DNA of 64,000 nt from Neptunicella marina (GCF_014270035.1 NZ_JACNEP010000013.1:1-64000); one strand, 5' to 3'; positions 46,643-55,326 are shown, numbered from the stretch's first letter. Numbers and translations: made by a program. The notes: a model not told the origin generated them from the sequence alone.

Positions 46643-47233
46643 GTGGAACAAGTACTTTCTCAACAAGCGTTAGATCAGTTATTTTACCAGGCAAGAACCG
46701 TCAACGCCTGGCAGGACAAACCCGTTAGCGATGAATTACTGACTCAGTTATATGATGTATTCAAATGGGGGCCGACTTCAGCAAACAGTTGCCCTGCGCG
46801 TTTTGTATGGGTGAAAAGCGATAAAGCTAAGCAAACACTCGCCGACTTAGCCAAGGGTGGTAATCCGGATAAAATTTTACAGGCTCCGGTCACTGTGATC
46901 ATTGGCCAGGATCTTAACTTTGTGGATACCTTACCTAAACTGGTGGCGCCACATCTGTTGGAAAACATGCAGAATATGTTGCGCCCGGTGGCTGAGATTA
47001 CTGCATTTCGTAACGGTACATTGCAAGGTGCTTATCTTATGATGGCCGCACGTGCTTTAGGTCTGGATTGTGGCCCAATGTCAGGATTTGATAACGATGG
47101 CGTGGATAAAGCGTTTTTCGCAGATACCGCAATTAAATCCAACTTTATCTGCTGTTTGGGTTATGGCGTGGCGGAATCGACCTACCCAAGGGCACCACGA
47201 CTGAGTTTTGATGAAGCGGGTGAAATTGTTTAA
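46643..47233 (+). CDS. RutE/malonic-semialdehyde-reductase-like nitroreductase
   Basis: A 196-residue FMN-dependent nitroreductase-fold protein of the RutE/YdfG-type group. ARTVNAWQDKPVSDELLTQL and KWGPTSANSCPARFVWVKS are typical N-terminal segments, and AYLMMAARALGLDCGPMSGF with NFICCLGYG are the FMN region. RutE reduces malonic semialdehyde in pyrimidine catabolism; no rut operon adjoins. GTG 46643 is chosen because AAGGAG precedes it by six bases. Its likely divergent HxlR regulator is broken. Confidence 0.9.
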   Translation: MEQVLSQQALDQLFYQARTVNAWQDKPVSDELLTQLYDVFKWGPTSANSCPARFVWVKSDKAKQTLADLAKGGNPDKILQAPVTVIIGQDLNFVDTLPKLVAPHLLENMQNMLRPVAEITAFRNGTLQGAYLMMAARALGLDCGPMSGFDNDGVDKAFFADTAIKSNFICCLGYGVAESTYPRAPRLSFDEAGEIV

Positions 47234-47281
47234 TCAGAATCCAATTCACACAGATCCAAGCCATGGGATCTAATCGGTGCA

Positions 47282-47316
47282 GCCATTAAAGCAGTAGCTT
47301 TCTGCGCTTTAATGGC
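47282..47316. terminator. Hairpin between convergent nitroreductase and GNAT genes
   Basis: GCCATTAAAGC (47282-47292) and GCTTTAATGGC (47306-47316) form a perfect 11-pair stem with a 13-base loop. The hairpin includes the stop and last codons of the minus-strand acetyltransferase. No clear T run follows, so its role as a terminator is uncertain. Confidence 0.45.
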
Positions 47317-47759
47317 ATGCGCATTTTTACATATTCAATACCACTTTTATCAAAACGTTCTCCATCGGGCTTCATGCCTAGTTTCATATAAAATGCCAAC
47401 GCACTGGTTCTGGCATCACACCAAAAAAAGTCGACATCCTTGTCTTTAAGGAACGCAATGACGTGACCTAACATTGCTGAGCCAATACCAAGCCCCTGAA
47501 ACTCTCCGTCTGTGGCAAACTTGCGTAATCTTGCTGAGCGGCCGTGTATAAATATCGATGCCACACTGACCAACTGCTGATGAATAAATCCGCCAAAGTG
47601 CAGTGCTTGCTCATCCCCTTCCACCTGACAAAACTCAGCATCTTTATCCGGCCACAGGATACGATGGCGGAGATCAAGTGTTTGTTGCCAGTCAATTTTT
47701 TCTATTCGAAGTTCTGCAGTATCAGGCCCAAACTCTGGCTGCTCAGTTGTTAGTTGCAA
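47286..47759 (-). CDS. GNAT-family N-acetyltransferase
   Basis: A 157-residue GNAT protein. LRKFATDGEFQGLGIGSAML is the acetyl-CoA-binding motif (Q-G-x-G-I/S-G), followed by FFWCDARTSALAFYMKLGM. It resembles the YitI-like or general small-molecule group; substrate unknown. Its start lies 17 bases inside the next acetyltransferase, so both are probably cotranscribed. Confidence 0.88.
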   Translation of the reverse strand: MQLTTEQPEFGPDTAELRIEKIDWQQTLDLRHRILWPDKDAEFCQVEGDEQALHFGGFIHQQLVSVASIFIHGRSARLRKFATDGEFQGLGIGSAMLGHVIAFLKDKDVDFFWCDARTSALAFYMKLGMKPDGERFDKSGIEYVKMRMPLKRRKLLL

Positions 47760-48288
47760 GATGTTGTTTCCATTGGTTTTGATTAATTCTCAACAAAGCG
47801 ATGCGGCTGGTGATACCTTTTACTTCTGTTGTCTGGTCAGATTGCCAGACAGTTTGCATGTTCAAACGCTGCCCCAATTTAATCGCGGCGACATTGCGTT
47901 CAAACGTTTGCGCAAACACAACCTGAGCACCTAACTTATTAAATGCAAAATCCATCATCATGCTTGCCGCATTAAAGGCAATACCTTTCCATTGCGCTTC
48001 ACGCCCCAGCTCAATTCCAAACGAATAACAACCACTGTCAACACGTCTTAGTCCTACTGAGCCAACAAGCGCCGCTCCATGCTCAATAGCAAACTGATAA
48101 CTGACTCTGGGTTGCGCATTTGCCTGTGCGATAAAGCGGTTTAACAACTTTTCACTTTGTATTTTGCTTACAACATCATCGCAATAAAATCGTGCAAACT
48201 TTTTATCCAGCCGTAGCTGCTGATATGCGATTAAATCTGTCATTACAAAATCCCTTAATAACAGATTGTTCGTTCCATGCAGTCGCAT
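47743..48288 (-). CDS. RimJ/RimL-like GNAT acetyltransferase
   Basis: A 181-residue protein of the GNAT_3 (RimJ/RimL) type. LLLRDFVMTDLIAYQQLRLD is the usual start, VGSVGLRRVDSGCYSFGIEL and GREAQWKGIAFNAASMMM form the acetyl-CoA site, and QTFERNVAAIKLGQRLNM closes the domain. ATG 48288 is chosen because GGGGAAGG lies just upstream; ten more codons in frame precede it. The acceptor may be a ribosomal protein or an unrelated amine. The 48319-48604 stretch upstream is AT-rich, with no gene I can support. Confidence 0.85.
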   Translation of the reverse strand: MRLHGTNNLLLRDFVMTDLIAYQQLRLDKKFARFYCDDVVSKIQSEKLLNRFIAQANAQPRVSYQFAIEHGAALVGSVGLRRVDSGCYSFGIELGREAQWKGIAFNAASMMMDFAFNKLGAQVVFAQTFERNVAAIKLGQRLNMQTVWQSDQTTEVKGITSRIALLRINQNQWKQHLATNN

Positions 48289-48604
48289 ACCTTCCCCAAA
48301 AGTAACAATATATAACAATTAATTTATTATTCTATTACAATCGATTTAAATACAAATTAATTATTCCATAAAAGACGAAGCAAATGCTACAAAAATTGTA
48401 TCAGCCATGTCAATGAATTTTAAAATTTTCCGTATAGTACTTAAGTAGTATTGGGAAAGAAACCTTTAACTTGTCTAAAAAAATCCTGCTCTAATAATGC
48501 ATTTTTCCATTAGAAACAGGTAATAAAAGACAAAACTAAGCCCACATCACATAAAGTAACCTAGCAGAAGGGCTATGAATTAAATGTGAAATACTGGTAG
48601 TAAC

Positions 48605-48994
48605 TTATTTATGCAAAGCCTGATCAAACTGCGCAAGTTTGGCAATGCCATCTGTCCAGCTCAGTTTACTTTCGCAATAAATATTTGCGGTAGGTTGTGT
48701 ATCCATATTTTCCACGCTACCTAAATACAACATCGCTAATCCTGGGTATTTCTGATTAAGGTTGTATAAAGGAGAGCCACAGTCAGCACAGAAGTGCTTT
48801 ACCGCTCTTTCCGATAGTGCAGCGGTTTTAATGTTGCCAGTTACAAGGGTTAAATCAGCGTGTTTGACTATCAGGTAGGTACTAAATGCCGAGCCATTTA
48901 ATTTACGGCATAACTCACAATGGCAGTTTACGCTGTTTAAAATTCTGCCTTCAAGTTTATACGTGGCATTGCCACAAAAGCATTTACCTTGCAT
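48605..48994 (-). CDS. GFA-family zinc protein
   Basis: A 129-residue protein of the glutathione-dependent formaldehyde-activating (GFA/CENP-V) family. The Cys ligands are in MQGKCFCGNATYKL, NCHCELCRKLNGS and VKHFCADCGSPLYNL. The family members studied bind glutathione adducts, but activity of this one is unknown. ATG 48994 has AGGAG upstream; the long in-frame extension before it lies in the upstream membrane-protein gene. A second GFA gene is at 54916. Confidence 0.9.
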   Translation of the reverse strand: MQGKCFCGNATYKLEGRILNSVNCHCELCRKLNGSAFSTYLIVKHADLTLVTGNIKTAALSERAVKHFCADCGSPLYNLNQKYPGLAMLYLGSVENMDTQPTANIYCESKLSWTDGIAKLAQFDQALHK

Positions 48995-49007
48995 CACTTG
49001 GCTCCTG

Positions 49008-49451
49008 TCAGAACAGATTAGGCGACAATATCCATATGGTAGTAAACAATAATCCGGCAAAAGCTTCGAGCAGGGATACAGGCTTTTTGCCCAAACTATT
49101 AAGGTAGCCCAACACCAGTGCCAATACACCCAGAGGTAGAAAAAAAACAATGGATGATACTGTTAGATTGGTGTTTGACCATCCCAACCAATTAAACAAC
49201 ACATCTTCCACCGCAGCATGACCAAATAAGACCAAATAAATATTGCAGTGGCGGTAACCATACAACACAAGCAGTCCGGCAATGATACAAGTGATGCCTA
49301 TGAAAAGTGGAATAAACTGCGTGTAATAACTGGGGGTAAACCAGATACTCATATCCAGAGAGGTATGGACCTGATCATAAAAAGGCACACTGAATGCGGT
49401 ACCCACCATCAGAAATAAAATACCCAGCGTTTTAATAACGTTCTGATTCAT
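49008..49451 (-). CDS. Four-helix membrane protein of unknown function
   Basis: A 147-residue integral membrane protein with four hydrophobic segments (about residues 7-24, 40-60, 76-102 and 118-138). No recognised motif apart from the amphipathic WFTPSYYTQF between helices. ATG 49451 has AGGGA upstream, while an in-frame GTG lies five codons earlier. It ends 13 bases before the GFA gene and is probably cotranscribed with it. Confidence 0.65.
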   Translation of the reverse strand: MNQNVIKTLGILFLMVGTAFSVPFYDQVHTSLDMSIWFTPSYYTQFIPLFIGITCIIAGLLVLYGYRHCNIYLVLFGHAAVEDVLFNWLGWSNTNLTVSSIVFFLPLGVLALVLGYLNSLGKKPVSLLEAFAGLLFTTIWILSPNLF

Positions 49452-49509
49452 ATCCAGTCCCTGCACATCGCCAATTTGAATTTTTATATCATAGCTATCA
49501 ACACATTAG

Positions 49510-49671
49510 CTACTTTAGCTTACCTTTTGGTGTGGCAAAAAATGCAGCGGGAATCGCTAACGGGCCTAAGATAAAGGCATAGCAGAACCAATTCATCAGA
49601 GACGCCCTTCGCCAGTATGCAATGCACAATACCAGCACTATACTCAGCAAATAAATCGCAATAAATAACAT
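49510..49671 (-). CDS. Small two-helix membrane protein (53 aa)
   Basis: Too short for standard ORF lists but well supported. The translation begins MLFIAIYLLSIVLVLCIAY, then RRASLMNWFC, then a second hydrophobic stretch YAFILGPLAIPAAFFATP and the basic end KGKLK. The strong ribosome-binding site AAGGAGGT lies six bases before ATG 49671. No family recognised. The gap between neighbouring genes fits it exactly, and a perfect dyad lies just upstream. Confidence 0.7.
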   Translation of the reverse strand: MLFIAIYLLSIVLVLCIAYWRRASLMNWFCYAFILGPLAIPAAFFATPKGKLK

Positions 49672-49682
49672 AAGCTTACCTC

Positions 49683-49709
49683 CTTATATCGCGATTAAGG
49701 CGATATAAG
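49683..49709 (-). terminator. Perfect dyad overlapping a stop codon
   Basis: CTTATATCGC (49683-49692) and GCGATATAAG (49700-49709) form a ten-pair stem around GATTAAG. It includes the stop codon of the nucleotidyltransferase gene and precedes the ribosome-binding site of the small membrane protein. No T run follows, so it may be an RNA structure or an operator rather than a terminator. Confidence 0.5.
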
Positions 49710-50255
49710 TTTTAGCTGTGGCCACTGCTTTAACCAGTTTTTATTTTGTACCCGTTGTTGAAAAATAAGCGGGTCTCGCAATGGGTTGGCAGATAACTCA
49801 CCACAAAATAATGTGTGCCAGCCAAAACAGGCAAAAGCCTGAAATTGCCCGTTAACTAAACGCACGGCAACTGCCGTTTGCTGTTCTATCCAGTAGCTAA
49901 TCGCCTGTTTGGTATTTTGGTATGGACTATGGCCATTTCTGCTGTGCATTCTGGCCTGATTACGAACTTGCCAGTTCACCTCAGGCATCCACCTCGTCAA
50001 AGTGTGTTCAACGGCTCTATCCTGCGCCGGATCGCGCTGTGCGGGATCAAAATAAACCACATCAATATCATTTAGCGCTGTTGGAGTTGTATACAGGTGA
50101 ATATGATCCCACACCAGATTGCGCACAAAACCAGCCCCAATATAACAGTCTGGTAATTGCAATGATGCCACTGCCGTCAGGACGTTCATTCGATACGAGT
50201 CTTGTTTTAACAATTCAAACAGCTTTTGCTGATGACGGTGTTCAATGTGGCTCAT
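49695..50255 (-). CDS. Nucleotidyltransferase family protein (DUF925)
   Basis: A 186-residue protein of PF06042. YIGAGFVRNLVWDHIHLY and TALNDIDVVYFDPAQRDPAQ (G-[AG]-G-x-x-R...W and the DxD-type D-I-D-V-x-Y-F-D) are its diagnostic motifs, and QMHSRNGH and YWIEQQTAVAVRL follow. The family's substrate is unknown; by fold it could transfer nucleotides to an acceptor. It overlaps the upstream GNAT gene by four bases. Confidence 0.88.
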   Translation of the reverse strand: MSHIEHRHQQKLFELLKQDSYRMNVLTAVASLQLPDCYIGAGFVRNLVWDHIHLYTTPTALNDIDVVYFDPAQRDPAQDRAVEHTLTRWMPEVNWQVRNQARMHSRNGHSPYQNTKQAISYWIEQQTAVAVRLVNGQFQAFACFGWHTLFCGELSANPLRDPLIFQQRVQNKNWLKQWPQLKLISP

Positions 50256-50734
50256 AAGGTGGTGGTGAGTTTATCGATTTGTAACCTCATCACCACAACT
50301 TGTTTTCCATTACTTTCCAGCTGATGAATTGGCTTAAAACCTGATTTGGCATAAATGCCACCGGACAAATCCTCTGTTTGCAAATAAAGCTCAGTAATAC
50401 CCAGTGTTTTGGCTTTTTCAATTAATGCAGCAACCAGATGACTGGCGATGCCAAGTCCGCGCCAGTGTTTATCCACATATATTCCACCCATCCAGACCGG
50501 GTATTGCTCAAACTGCGGCATCTCCCGCCACTTTAATTCACCAGCTGCAACAATTTGGCCCAAATGTCGGACCAACATCAACAAAGGTACCTGTTCGCGA
50601 TTATCGGAACGCGTTAGTTTTGCCGCAATATTTTGTAAACTCACATCCTTATGTTTACGGCCCCATTTGTTGTAGTACCAACCTGCAACCTTGCCCAATG
50701 CCGCGGGCGCATCCGCCAGCAAAACAAATTCCAT
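50252..50734 (-). CDS. GNAT-family N-acetyltransferase
   Basis: A 160-residue GNAT protein. MGGIYVDKHWRGLGIASHL is the acetyl-CoA-binding motif (W-R-G-x-G-I-A) and LYLQTEDLSGGIYAKSGF is motif B. The N-terminal LGKVAGWYYNKWGRKHK is a typical substrate-side segment. ATG 50734 is preferred because an earlier in-frame codon lies inside the upstream gene. Substrate unknown. Confidence 0.87.
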   Translation of the reverse strand: MEFVLLADAPAALGKVAGWYYNKWGRKHKDVSLQNIAAKLTRSDNREQVPLLMLVRHLGQIVAAGELKWREMPQFEQYPVWMGGIYVDKHWRGLGIASHLVAALIEKAKTLGITELYLQTEDLSGGIYAKSGFKPIHQLESNGKQVVVMRLQIDKLTTTL

Positions 50735-50741
50735 AAATAAC

Positions 50742-50981
50742 TTATTTTTCCTTGCCCTGCTGTTGCTGATGTTTTTGCATACGAGCATTAAATTGTAATA
50801 CCCCACCCAAAATAACCCCAAGCGCAATTCCGGTAGCTATGCCTTGCGCAAACTGCCCGGACATCACACCATAAGCCGCCCCCATAATCAGGCCCACTAA
50901 AACCCCCATTCCCATTGATCCTTTAGGTGCTTCAGATTCGGAAGATTGCTCATCGGGCGAATTTTGTTTGTGTTGTTGCAT
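50742..50981 (-). CDS. Small glycine-zipper-like membrane protein
   Basis: A 79-residue protein with a polar Gln/Ser/Glu-rich N-terminus and two Gly-rich helices (GMGVLVGLIMGAAYGVMSG and QGIATGIALGVILGGVLQF), ending in a Gln/Lys-rich tail. The spaced glycines resemble glycine-zipper proteins. Function unknown. It lies eight bases before the acetyltransferase gene. Confidence 0.65.
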   Translation of the reverse strand: MQQHKQNSPDEQSSESEAPKGSMGMGVLVGLIMGAAYGVMSGQFAQGIATGIALGVILGGVLQFNARMQKHQQQQGKEK

Positions 50982-50997
50982 ATGTCAGGTTACCTGT

Positions 50998-51444
50998 TTA
51001 TTTACGAACTAAGTCGATTGTATATTGCTGCGGGACTCCCTGTTGATCAGTCCATTTTTGCGTCACGCGCAAATGATCAGAATCCGTTTTTTCCCAACAA
51101 AATGAACTAGGGGCTTCCAACGGAACAAAGCAGGCGCGATTATCTGTGATATCGCTAGCCTTCCAGCTAAAATCATTCCATACCGAGATAACTTCCCCCT
51201 GTTCCAGACGAATAATACTACTATCCCCGGCTACGCTAAAAGCACGGTCTTTATAACGTGTTGAGCGGATTTGATATTGGCTGTCGAATGAATAGGCTTC
51301 ATAAAATTCACTACCATCAGGAGCCTTACCTACCCATTCGCCGAGCAAAAAGTCCAGTTGTTCAAAGCGCTGCTGACCAGGCAGTGGGGGCGTCGAGGAG
51401 CAAGCAGAAATGAACAGTATAAGTCCCCCAATAAAAACCCGCAT
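50998..51444 (-). CDS. Lipoprotein of unknown function (DUF6265-like)
   Basis: A 148-residue predicted lipoprotein. The lipobox is LFISACSS, with Cys15 expected to be lipidated. LDFLLGEWVGKAPDGSEFYE and LRVTQKWTDQQGVPQQYT make it resemble DUF6265/DUF1579-type beta-barrel proteins that often have unknown ligands. It is 16 bases upstream of the glycine-rich membrane gene. Confidence 0.7.
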   Translation of the reverse strand: MRVFIGGLILFISACSSTPPLPGQQRFEQLDFLLGEWVGKAPDGSEFYEAYSFDSQYQIRSTRYKDRAFSVAGDSSIIRLEQGEVISVWNDFSWKASDITDNRACFVPLEAPSSFCWEKTDSDHLRVTQKWTDQQGVPQQYTIDLVRK

Positions 51445-51503
51445 TTTACTCTCCTCCAGATTTAATCCGCGATATGAAACAACAGCTAACTAAACGCTAC
51501 CGG

Positions 51504-52037
51504 TTACAGGCTGTCCGGACTCAGCTTAGCCATCAACTGATCAAATGTCGCAAAATGGTAAAATCTATCAGCCTGCACATTACTGAGCCCGGCGTTAACC
51601 AATATTGCAAACAACCCGGTTTGTAATGCGGGCATGATATCAGTTTTTATTGTGTCCCCTATCATCATAACCTGCTGAGGCTGGCATGCCAGTGCCCGGA
51701 TAATCGCCGGGTAATAATCGTTATCGGTTTTGGTTAACCCCAGTTCACGCTGGCAGAAAATATCAGTGAAAAATGAAGCGATACTGGCACGCTCCAGCGC
51801 AGCTGTAATCTCACTTTTATCAGAATCCTGCGCATTGGTTGCCACATACAGTCTGTGACTGTCGGATAATCGCTCAAGCAATGGCATCACTCCAGCAACT
51901 AATTCGATATACGGCCACTGATACATCTTCCCTGAATAATGAGGAAAATCCAACATCAGTGTATTGCCCCAGTCAAATAGCACCACATCGGTTTGTTGAA
52001 ATAAATCGACTAAAGATAGCTGGCTGTGAACAGACAT
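51504..52037 (-). CDS. HAD-superfamily hydrolase
   Basis: A 177-residue phosphatase-like protein of the haloacid dehalogenase superfamily. Motif I is VVLFDWGNTLM with a nucleophilic Asp, but the usual second acidic position is Gly-Asn. Motif II is LYVATNAQDSDKS, motif III includes the Lys in FCQRELGLTKTDND, and motif IV is VMMIGDTIKTD. Substrate unknown. The start is uncertain: ATG 52037 is chosen, but an in-frame GTG at 52082 is possible. Confidence 0.82.
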   Translation of the reverse strand: MSVHSQLSLVDLFQQTDVVLFDWGNTLMLDFPHYSGKMYQWPYIELVAGVMPLLERLSDSHRLYVATNAQDSDKSEITAALERASIASFFTDIFCQRELGLTKTDNDYYPAIIRALACQPQQVMMIGDTIKTDIMPALQTGLFAILVNAGLSNVQADRFYHFATFDQLMAKLSPDSL

Positions 52038-52163
52038 AAAATGTAGTGAGTTGATTAATGACACAAGAACTGACCATATCACTAATGTGATGAAATTAAG
52101 CTGAAAAAAACGTAAAAATTTTCCTCATTCGACAAGGGGGTAATAAAGCTATTTTTTGCTCAC

Positions 52164-52195
52164 AAAAAAACAAGGCGACCGGTGGCCACCTTGTT
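52164..52195 (-). terminator. Rho-independent terminator after the AhpD-like gene
   Basis: On the minus strand AACAAGGTGGCC pairs, with two mismatches, with GGTCGCCTTGTT around ACC. Seven T follow. It lies 11 bases beyond the carboxymuconolactone-decarboxylase-like gene's stop. Confidence 0.85.
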
Positions 52196-52205
52196 CTAAG
52201 ACGGC

Positions 52206-52670
52206 TTAACCAAGGGTTACGTCAGGGGTAAACCCCATACTGATAGCCACCCGGTTCCAGCTGTTTATGGATAAAATAATTGCGGTTAACTCTGCGACAC
52301 CTTTTTCACCAAATAAAGCTATAACCGCTTGGTAATGCTGCTCAATCACACTTTGAGACGGGATGCGTGTCAGTGATTCAGCCCAGTTTAGTGCGGCCTG
52401 CTCTTTATCGGTGAAATATGCCGGAGCTTCATGCCAGCTTAATAAAATATCCAGACGTTGCTGATACTCTCCATCTTTGCGTGCCTCACCAGCATGCATA
52501 TGCTGACAAAAGCAACAGCCATTGATTTGTGACACTCTTAGTTTAATAAGATGTTTAAGTGAAACACTGATATTGTCGCTATCACTGATTTTTTCCAGTG
52601 CCAGCAGACTGTCCACCAGATGGGGGACATTACGGTAAAAATCGTTACGGGATAATCGGCTATGTTGCAT
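52206..52670 (-). CDS. AhpD-like carboxymuconolactone decarboxylase family protein
   Basis: A 154-residue AhpD/CMD-family protein. The redox motif is NGCCFCQHMHAGEARKDGE, with the usual CxxC...H arrangement extended by a neighbouring Cys. KDGEYQQRLDILLSWHEAPA and TDKEQAALNWAESLTRI are family segments. It probably acts as a peroxide-related thiol reductase. The AraC gene lies 41 bases upstream on the same strand, a common arrangement for this family. Confidence 0.9.
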   Translation of the reverse strand: MQHSRLSRNDFYRNVPHLVDSLLALEKISDSDNISVSLKHLIKLRVSQINGCCFCQHMHAGEARKDGEYQQRLDILLSWHEAPAYFTDKEQAALNWAESLTRIPSQSVIEQHYQAVIALFGEKGVAELTAIILSINSWNRVAISMGFTPDVTLG

Positions 52671-52711
52671 ATGTTGTCTCCTGTTAAAGTTTCGGAAACA
52701 GTAGCGGCCAA

Positions 52712-53509
52712 TTAATGACGAATATTGTAAATATGCGACAATTTTCGTTGACGGTATGTCTGAGGTGTTTGCATGGTAAAACGTTTAAAAATATGACTAA
52801 AATGCGCCTGATCATAGAAGCCACACTGCTGAGCAATATCACTCAGACTAAGCTCGGCCTGAAGGATTAATTCCCGGGCCTGTCTGATGCGCAACAATTG
52901 CGTAACTTGCAACGGAGAGAAACCCGTCTCGCGACGAAATTCTCTTTCCACTGTTCGTCGCGACAATCCCCGTTGTTGCAATGCCTCAATCCGGTAATCA
53001 CTATCACTAAATACTGCCCACCATTGCTGTAACCTTCCCGGTGTAACACTGTGTCTTTGTGCTAACAACAGCAACCACTGCTGTATTAACTGAACATTAC
53101 TGACTTTACTATGCTGCAGCAGATGCTGTAGTTCATCAGCCATATCCGGAGCAATATCAACCAGAGGCAGGCTGTCTTCTGCGATCAGTTCTGAGGGTTC
53201 GATGTCCAGCAATGCATGCATTCCTCCCGGTAAAAAGTGTACACCAGCCAGCTGATGCTGATTATCCACTTGTTTACGATAAGGTTTATGCGAAGAACTT
53301 AGTAAAATGTAATATTGGCCGTCATCGTAGTGCACAACCAGTTTCCCCCCGGGGTCAGGGTACATTACATGTTCGGAGACAACTTTTTGTTCAGGGTCGC
53401 TATAACCTGAAGACCATAGATTCATTACCCAGTGACGGAGTTCGGCGACAGGGGAGTAGTGCCGAAATCCAAGATAAGCAAGTTGTGCATTCAACCAGGG
53501 GCGCGACAT
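52712..53509 (-). CDS. AraC-family transcriptional regulator
   Basis: A 265-residue regulator with an N-terminal DUF6597-like sensor domain (about 1-150; it contains GGKLVVHYDDGQYYILLSS and AGVHFLPGGMHALLDIEPSE) and a C-terminal AraC DNA-binding domain. GLSRRTVEREFRRETGFSPL and LSDIAQQCGFYDQAHFSHIF are the two helix-turn-helices. I chose ATG 53509; the frame opens at a TTG five codons earlier. It probably regulates the AhpD-like gene that follows. Confidence 0.9.
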   Translation of the reverse strand: MSRPWLNAQLAYLGFRHYSPVAELRHWVMNLWSSGYSDPEQKVVSEHVMYPDPGGKLVVHYDDGQYYILLSSSHKPYRKQVDNQHQLAGVHFLPGGMHALLDIEPSELIAEDSLPLVDIAPDMADELQHLLQHSKVSNVQLIQQWLLLLAQRHSVTPGRLQQWWAVFSDSDYRIEALQQRGLSRRTVEREFRRETGFSPLQVTQLLRIRQARELILQAELSLSDIAQQCGFYDQAHFSHIFKRFTMQTPQTYRQRKLSHIYNIRH

Positions 53510-53590
53510 AAAATTAATGACCAACCAGAGATTGGCTGATCACAGCAGAAAAACACACAAGACACAACGATTACCTGTATGTGCCGTCAC

Positions 53591-54805
53591 TTAATGAGGC
53601 AGGCTTTCCAGAGCACAGGGTCTGGCAAAATAAAACCCTTGTGCGTAATCAATGCCCAGTTTTTCAAGCATCTGACATTCCGCCAGTGTTTCCACCCCTT
53701 CTGCTACCAGATCAAAATGGCTGGCTGCCGCAAAACCGATAAAAGCACTGGTTAACGCCTGTTTCTGGTTATCGCTATCAATATTCTCAATCAAACTGCG
53801 ATCTATTTTTACGATATCAGGATGAATTGCCAAAATATGCCTGAAACTGGAAAAGCCTGCACCGGCATCATCGATGGCAATTTTCATTCCCTGTTTTCGT
53901 AACGGTAATAAAGCCGTTTCAATAAGCTGATAGTCTGCAATAGCAGCATGTTCGGTAATCTCCAGCACAATGCGTTTGGCTGGCAAGCGGCACAACACCG
54001 CATAAAAACTGGGACTTAAAATATAATCCGGCGTGATATTAATCGATAAATAACAGCCCGGCGGCAAGGATGGTAAGGCTTTTTTTGCTTGCACCACGAC
54101 CCTTTCGTTCAGCTTTTCAGATAAGTCCACACTTAATGATTCACGAAAAAGTACATCTGGTGCCCAATCTATACTGGCAACCCGCGCCAACGATTCGAAT
54201 CCCCGGTAACTGTGGTCACGTAAACTGACAATTGGCTGAAAATGTAATCCAAGACGATCATCCTGAATAATATCGTTAATTTTTTTACGCAGCAGGTTTA
54301 AATGGTTTCGGGCCATATGATGACTTTCGATAAGGGTGGCAACCATATCGGCAAACACCTTGAATACATCCAGGTCGTGTTGCAATAAATCAAAGTTGGG
54401 TAAACGACTAAAGGCACAAAAAGTGCCGTAAACACTACCATCACTGAGCAGAATGGGGACGCTAATATGTGCCCCCACTGGCAATGTGTGGGTAACAGCT
54501 AAATCATTTACCGCGGGTTCCTGGCGGGCATCACACACCAGTTGAGGCATACGCCCATCAGCAATACGCTTACAAAAACTTAATTCCAGTGGATCACTAT
54601 CCCCAACATGAATAAATTCGGCCCCATGTTGGGCATCAATAAATTCAAATACCCGACGACCATCGACAAAATGCGATACAAAAGCAACTTCCATATTCAG
54701 TCGCATGCGAACTGACACCAGTAATTGATGAATAAGGTCACTGATTTTTTGATGAGTTGAGGAGTCCGGCAATAAAGAATTGTGATCCCAAAAGCTGTGT
54801 TCCAT
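53591..54805 (-). CDS. GAF-EAL cyclic-di-GMP phosphodiesterase
   Basis: A 404-residue cytosolic protein. A GAF domain covers about residues 20-160 and an EAL domain about 175-400. The EAL motif is FESLARV at 203-209, so Ala is replaced by Ser. The other catalytic residues are present: LSINITP, LEITEHAAI, IAIDDAGAG, IVKIDRSLI, VAEGVET and YAQGFYFARP. It is therefore likely active against c-di-GMP, with the pGpG product available to Orn. Substitution of ESL for EAL is seen in active enzymes. Confidence 0.9.
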   Translation of the reverse strand: MEHSFWDHNSLLPDSSTHQKISDLIHQLLVSVRMRLNMEVAFVSHFVDGRRVFEFIDAQHGAEFIHVGDSDPLELSFCKRIADGRMPQLVCDARQEPAVNDLAVTHTLPVGAHISVPILLSDGSVYGTFCAFSRLPNFDLLQHDLDVFKVFADMVATLIESHHMARNHLNLLRKKINDIIQDDRLGLHFQPIVSLRDHSYRGFESLARVASIDWAPDVLFRESLSVDLSEKLNERVVVQAKKALPSLPPGCYLSINITPDYILSPSFYAVLCRLPAKRIVLEITEHAAIADYQLIETALLPLRKQGMKIAIDDAGAGFSSFRHILAIHPDIVKIDRSLIENIDSDNQKQALTSAFIGFAAASHFDLVAEGVETLAECQMLEKLGIDYAQGFYFARPCALESLPH

Positions 54806-54915
54806 GGCAAAACCTTCACTTGCGAGTCTGAAATTTAGCTGACGACAACACGGCCTGACAATCAGCGATTTAGTAAGTTTAGGTCAATTTCAGCAAGGAG
54901 TGAGTGAAGTGTTTT

Positions 54916-55326
54916 TTATTTGAGATGAGGAAAGGTTTTAAAACGTTCAGTCGCAGCGAGATTTTGCTCCCAACCGGCCTGACTCTGGGTAAACAGATGA
55001 GCAGTAGGTTTAATATCCACCGGTTGATCAAGGCTTCCGGCGGGCACGACTAACAATGAGAGATCATGATTCTCAAAGGGTAAAGCCGAACCACATTGCT
55101 GGCAAAATGCTCTTGCATGGCGACTGGCCGGCAGGTGAAATTGAGTGACCTTGTCTTTCCCTTCTAACCATTCCAGACGGGCGCTGGATGAGAATAAATT
55201 TGCAGCATGAGCGCTACCGGTATCTTTCTGACAATACTGGCAATGACACAGATAAAACTGTTCAAATTTACCGGTAACACAGTATTTAACCGACTGACAC
55301 AAACAACTTCCATGGTATTTTTGCAT
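54916..55326 (-). CDS. GFA-family zinc protein, last gene of the lactamase operon
   Basis: A 136-residue GFA/CENP-V-family protein. Cys ligands lie in HGSCLCQSVKYCVTG, LCHCQYCQKDTGS and RAFCQQCGSALPFEN. It starts 11 bases after the metallo-beta-lactamase stop, behind AAAGGA, and is the last gene of the cupin-GNAT-lactamase-GFA group. What the lactamase and a glutathione-adduct-binding family have in common is not obvious. A second GFA paralogue is at 48605. Confidence 0.88.
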   Translation of the reverse strand: MQKYHGSCLCQSVKYCVTGKFEQFYLCHCQYCQKDTGSAHAANLFSSSARLEWLEGKDKVTQFHLPASRHARAFCQQCGSALPFENHDLSLLVVPAGSLDQPVDIKPTAHLFTQSQAGWEQNLAATERFKTFPHLK

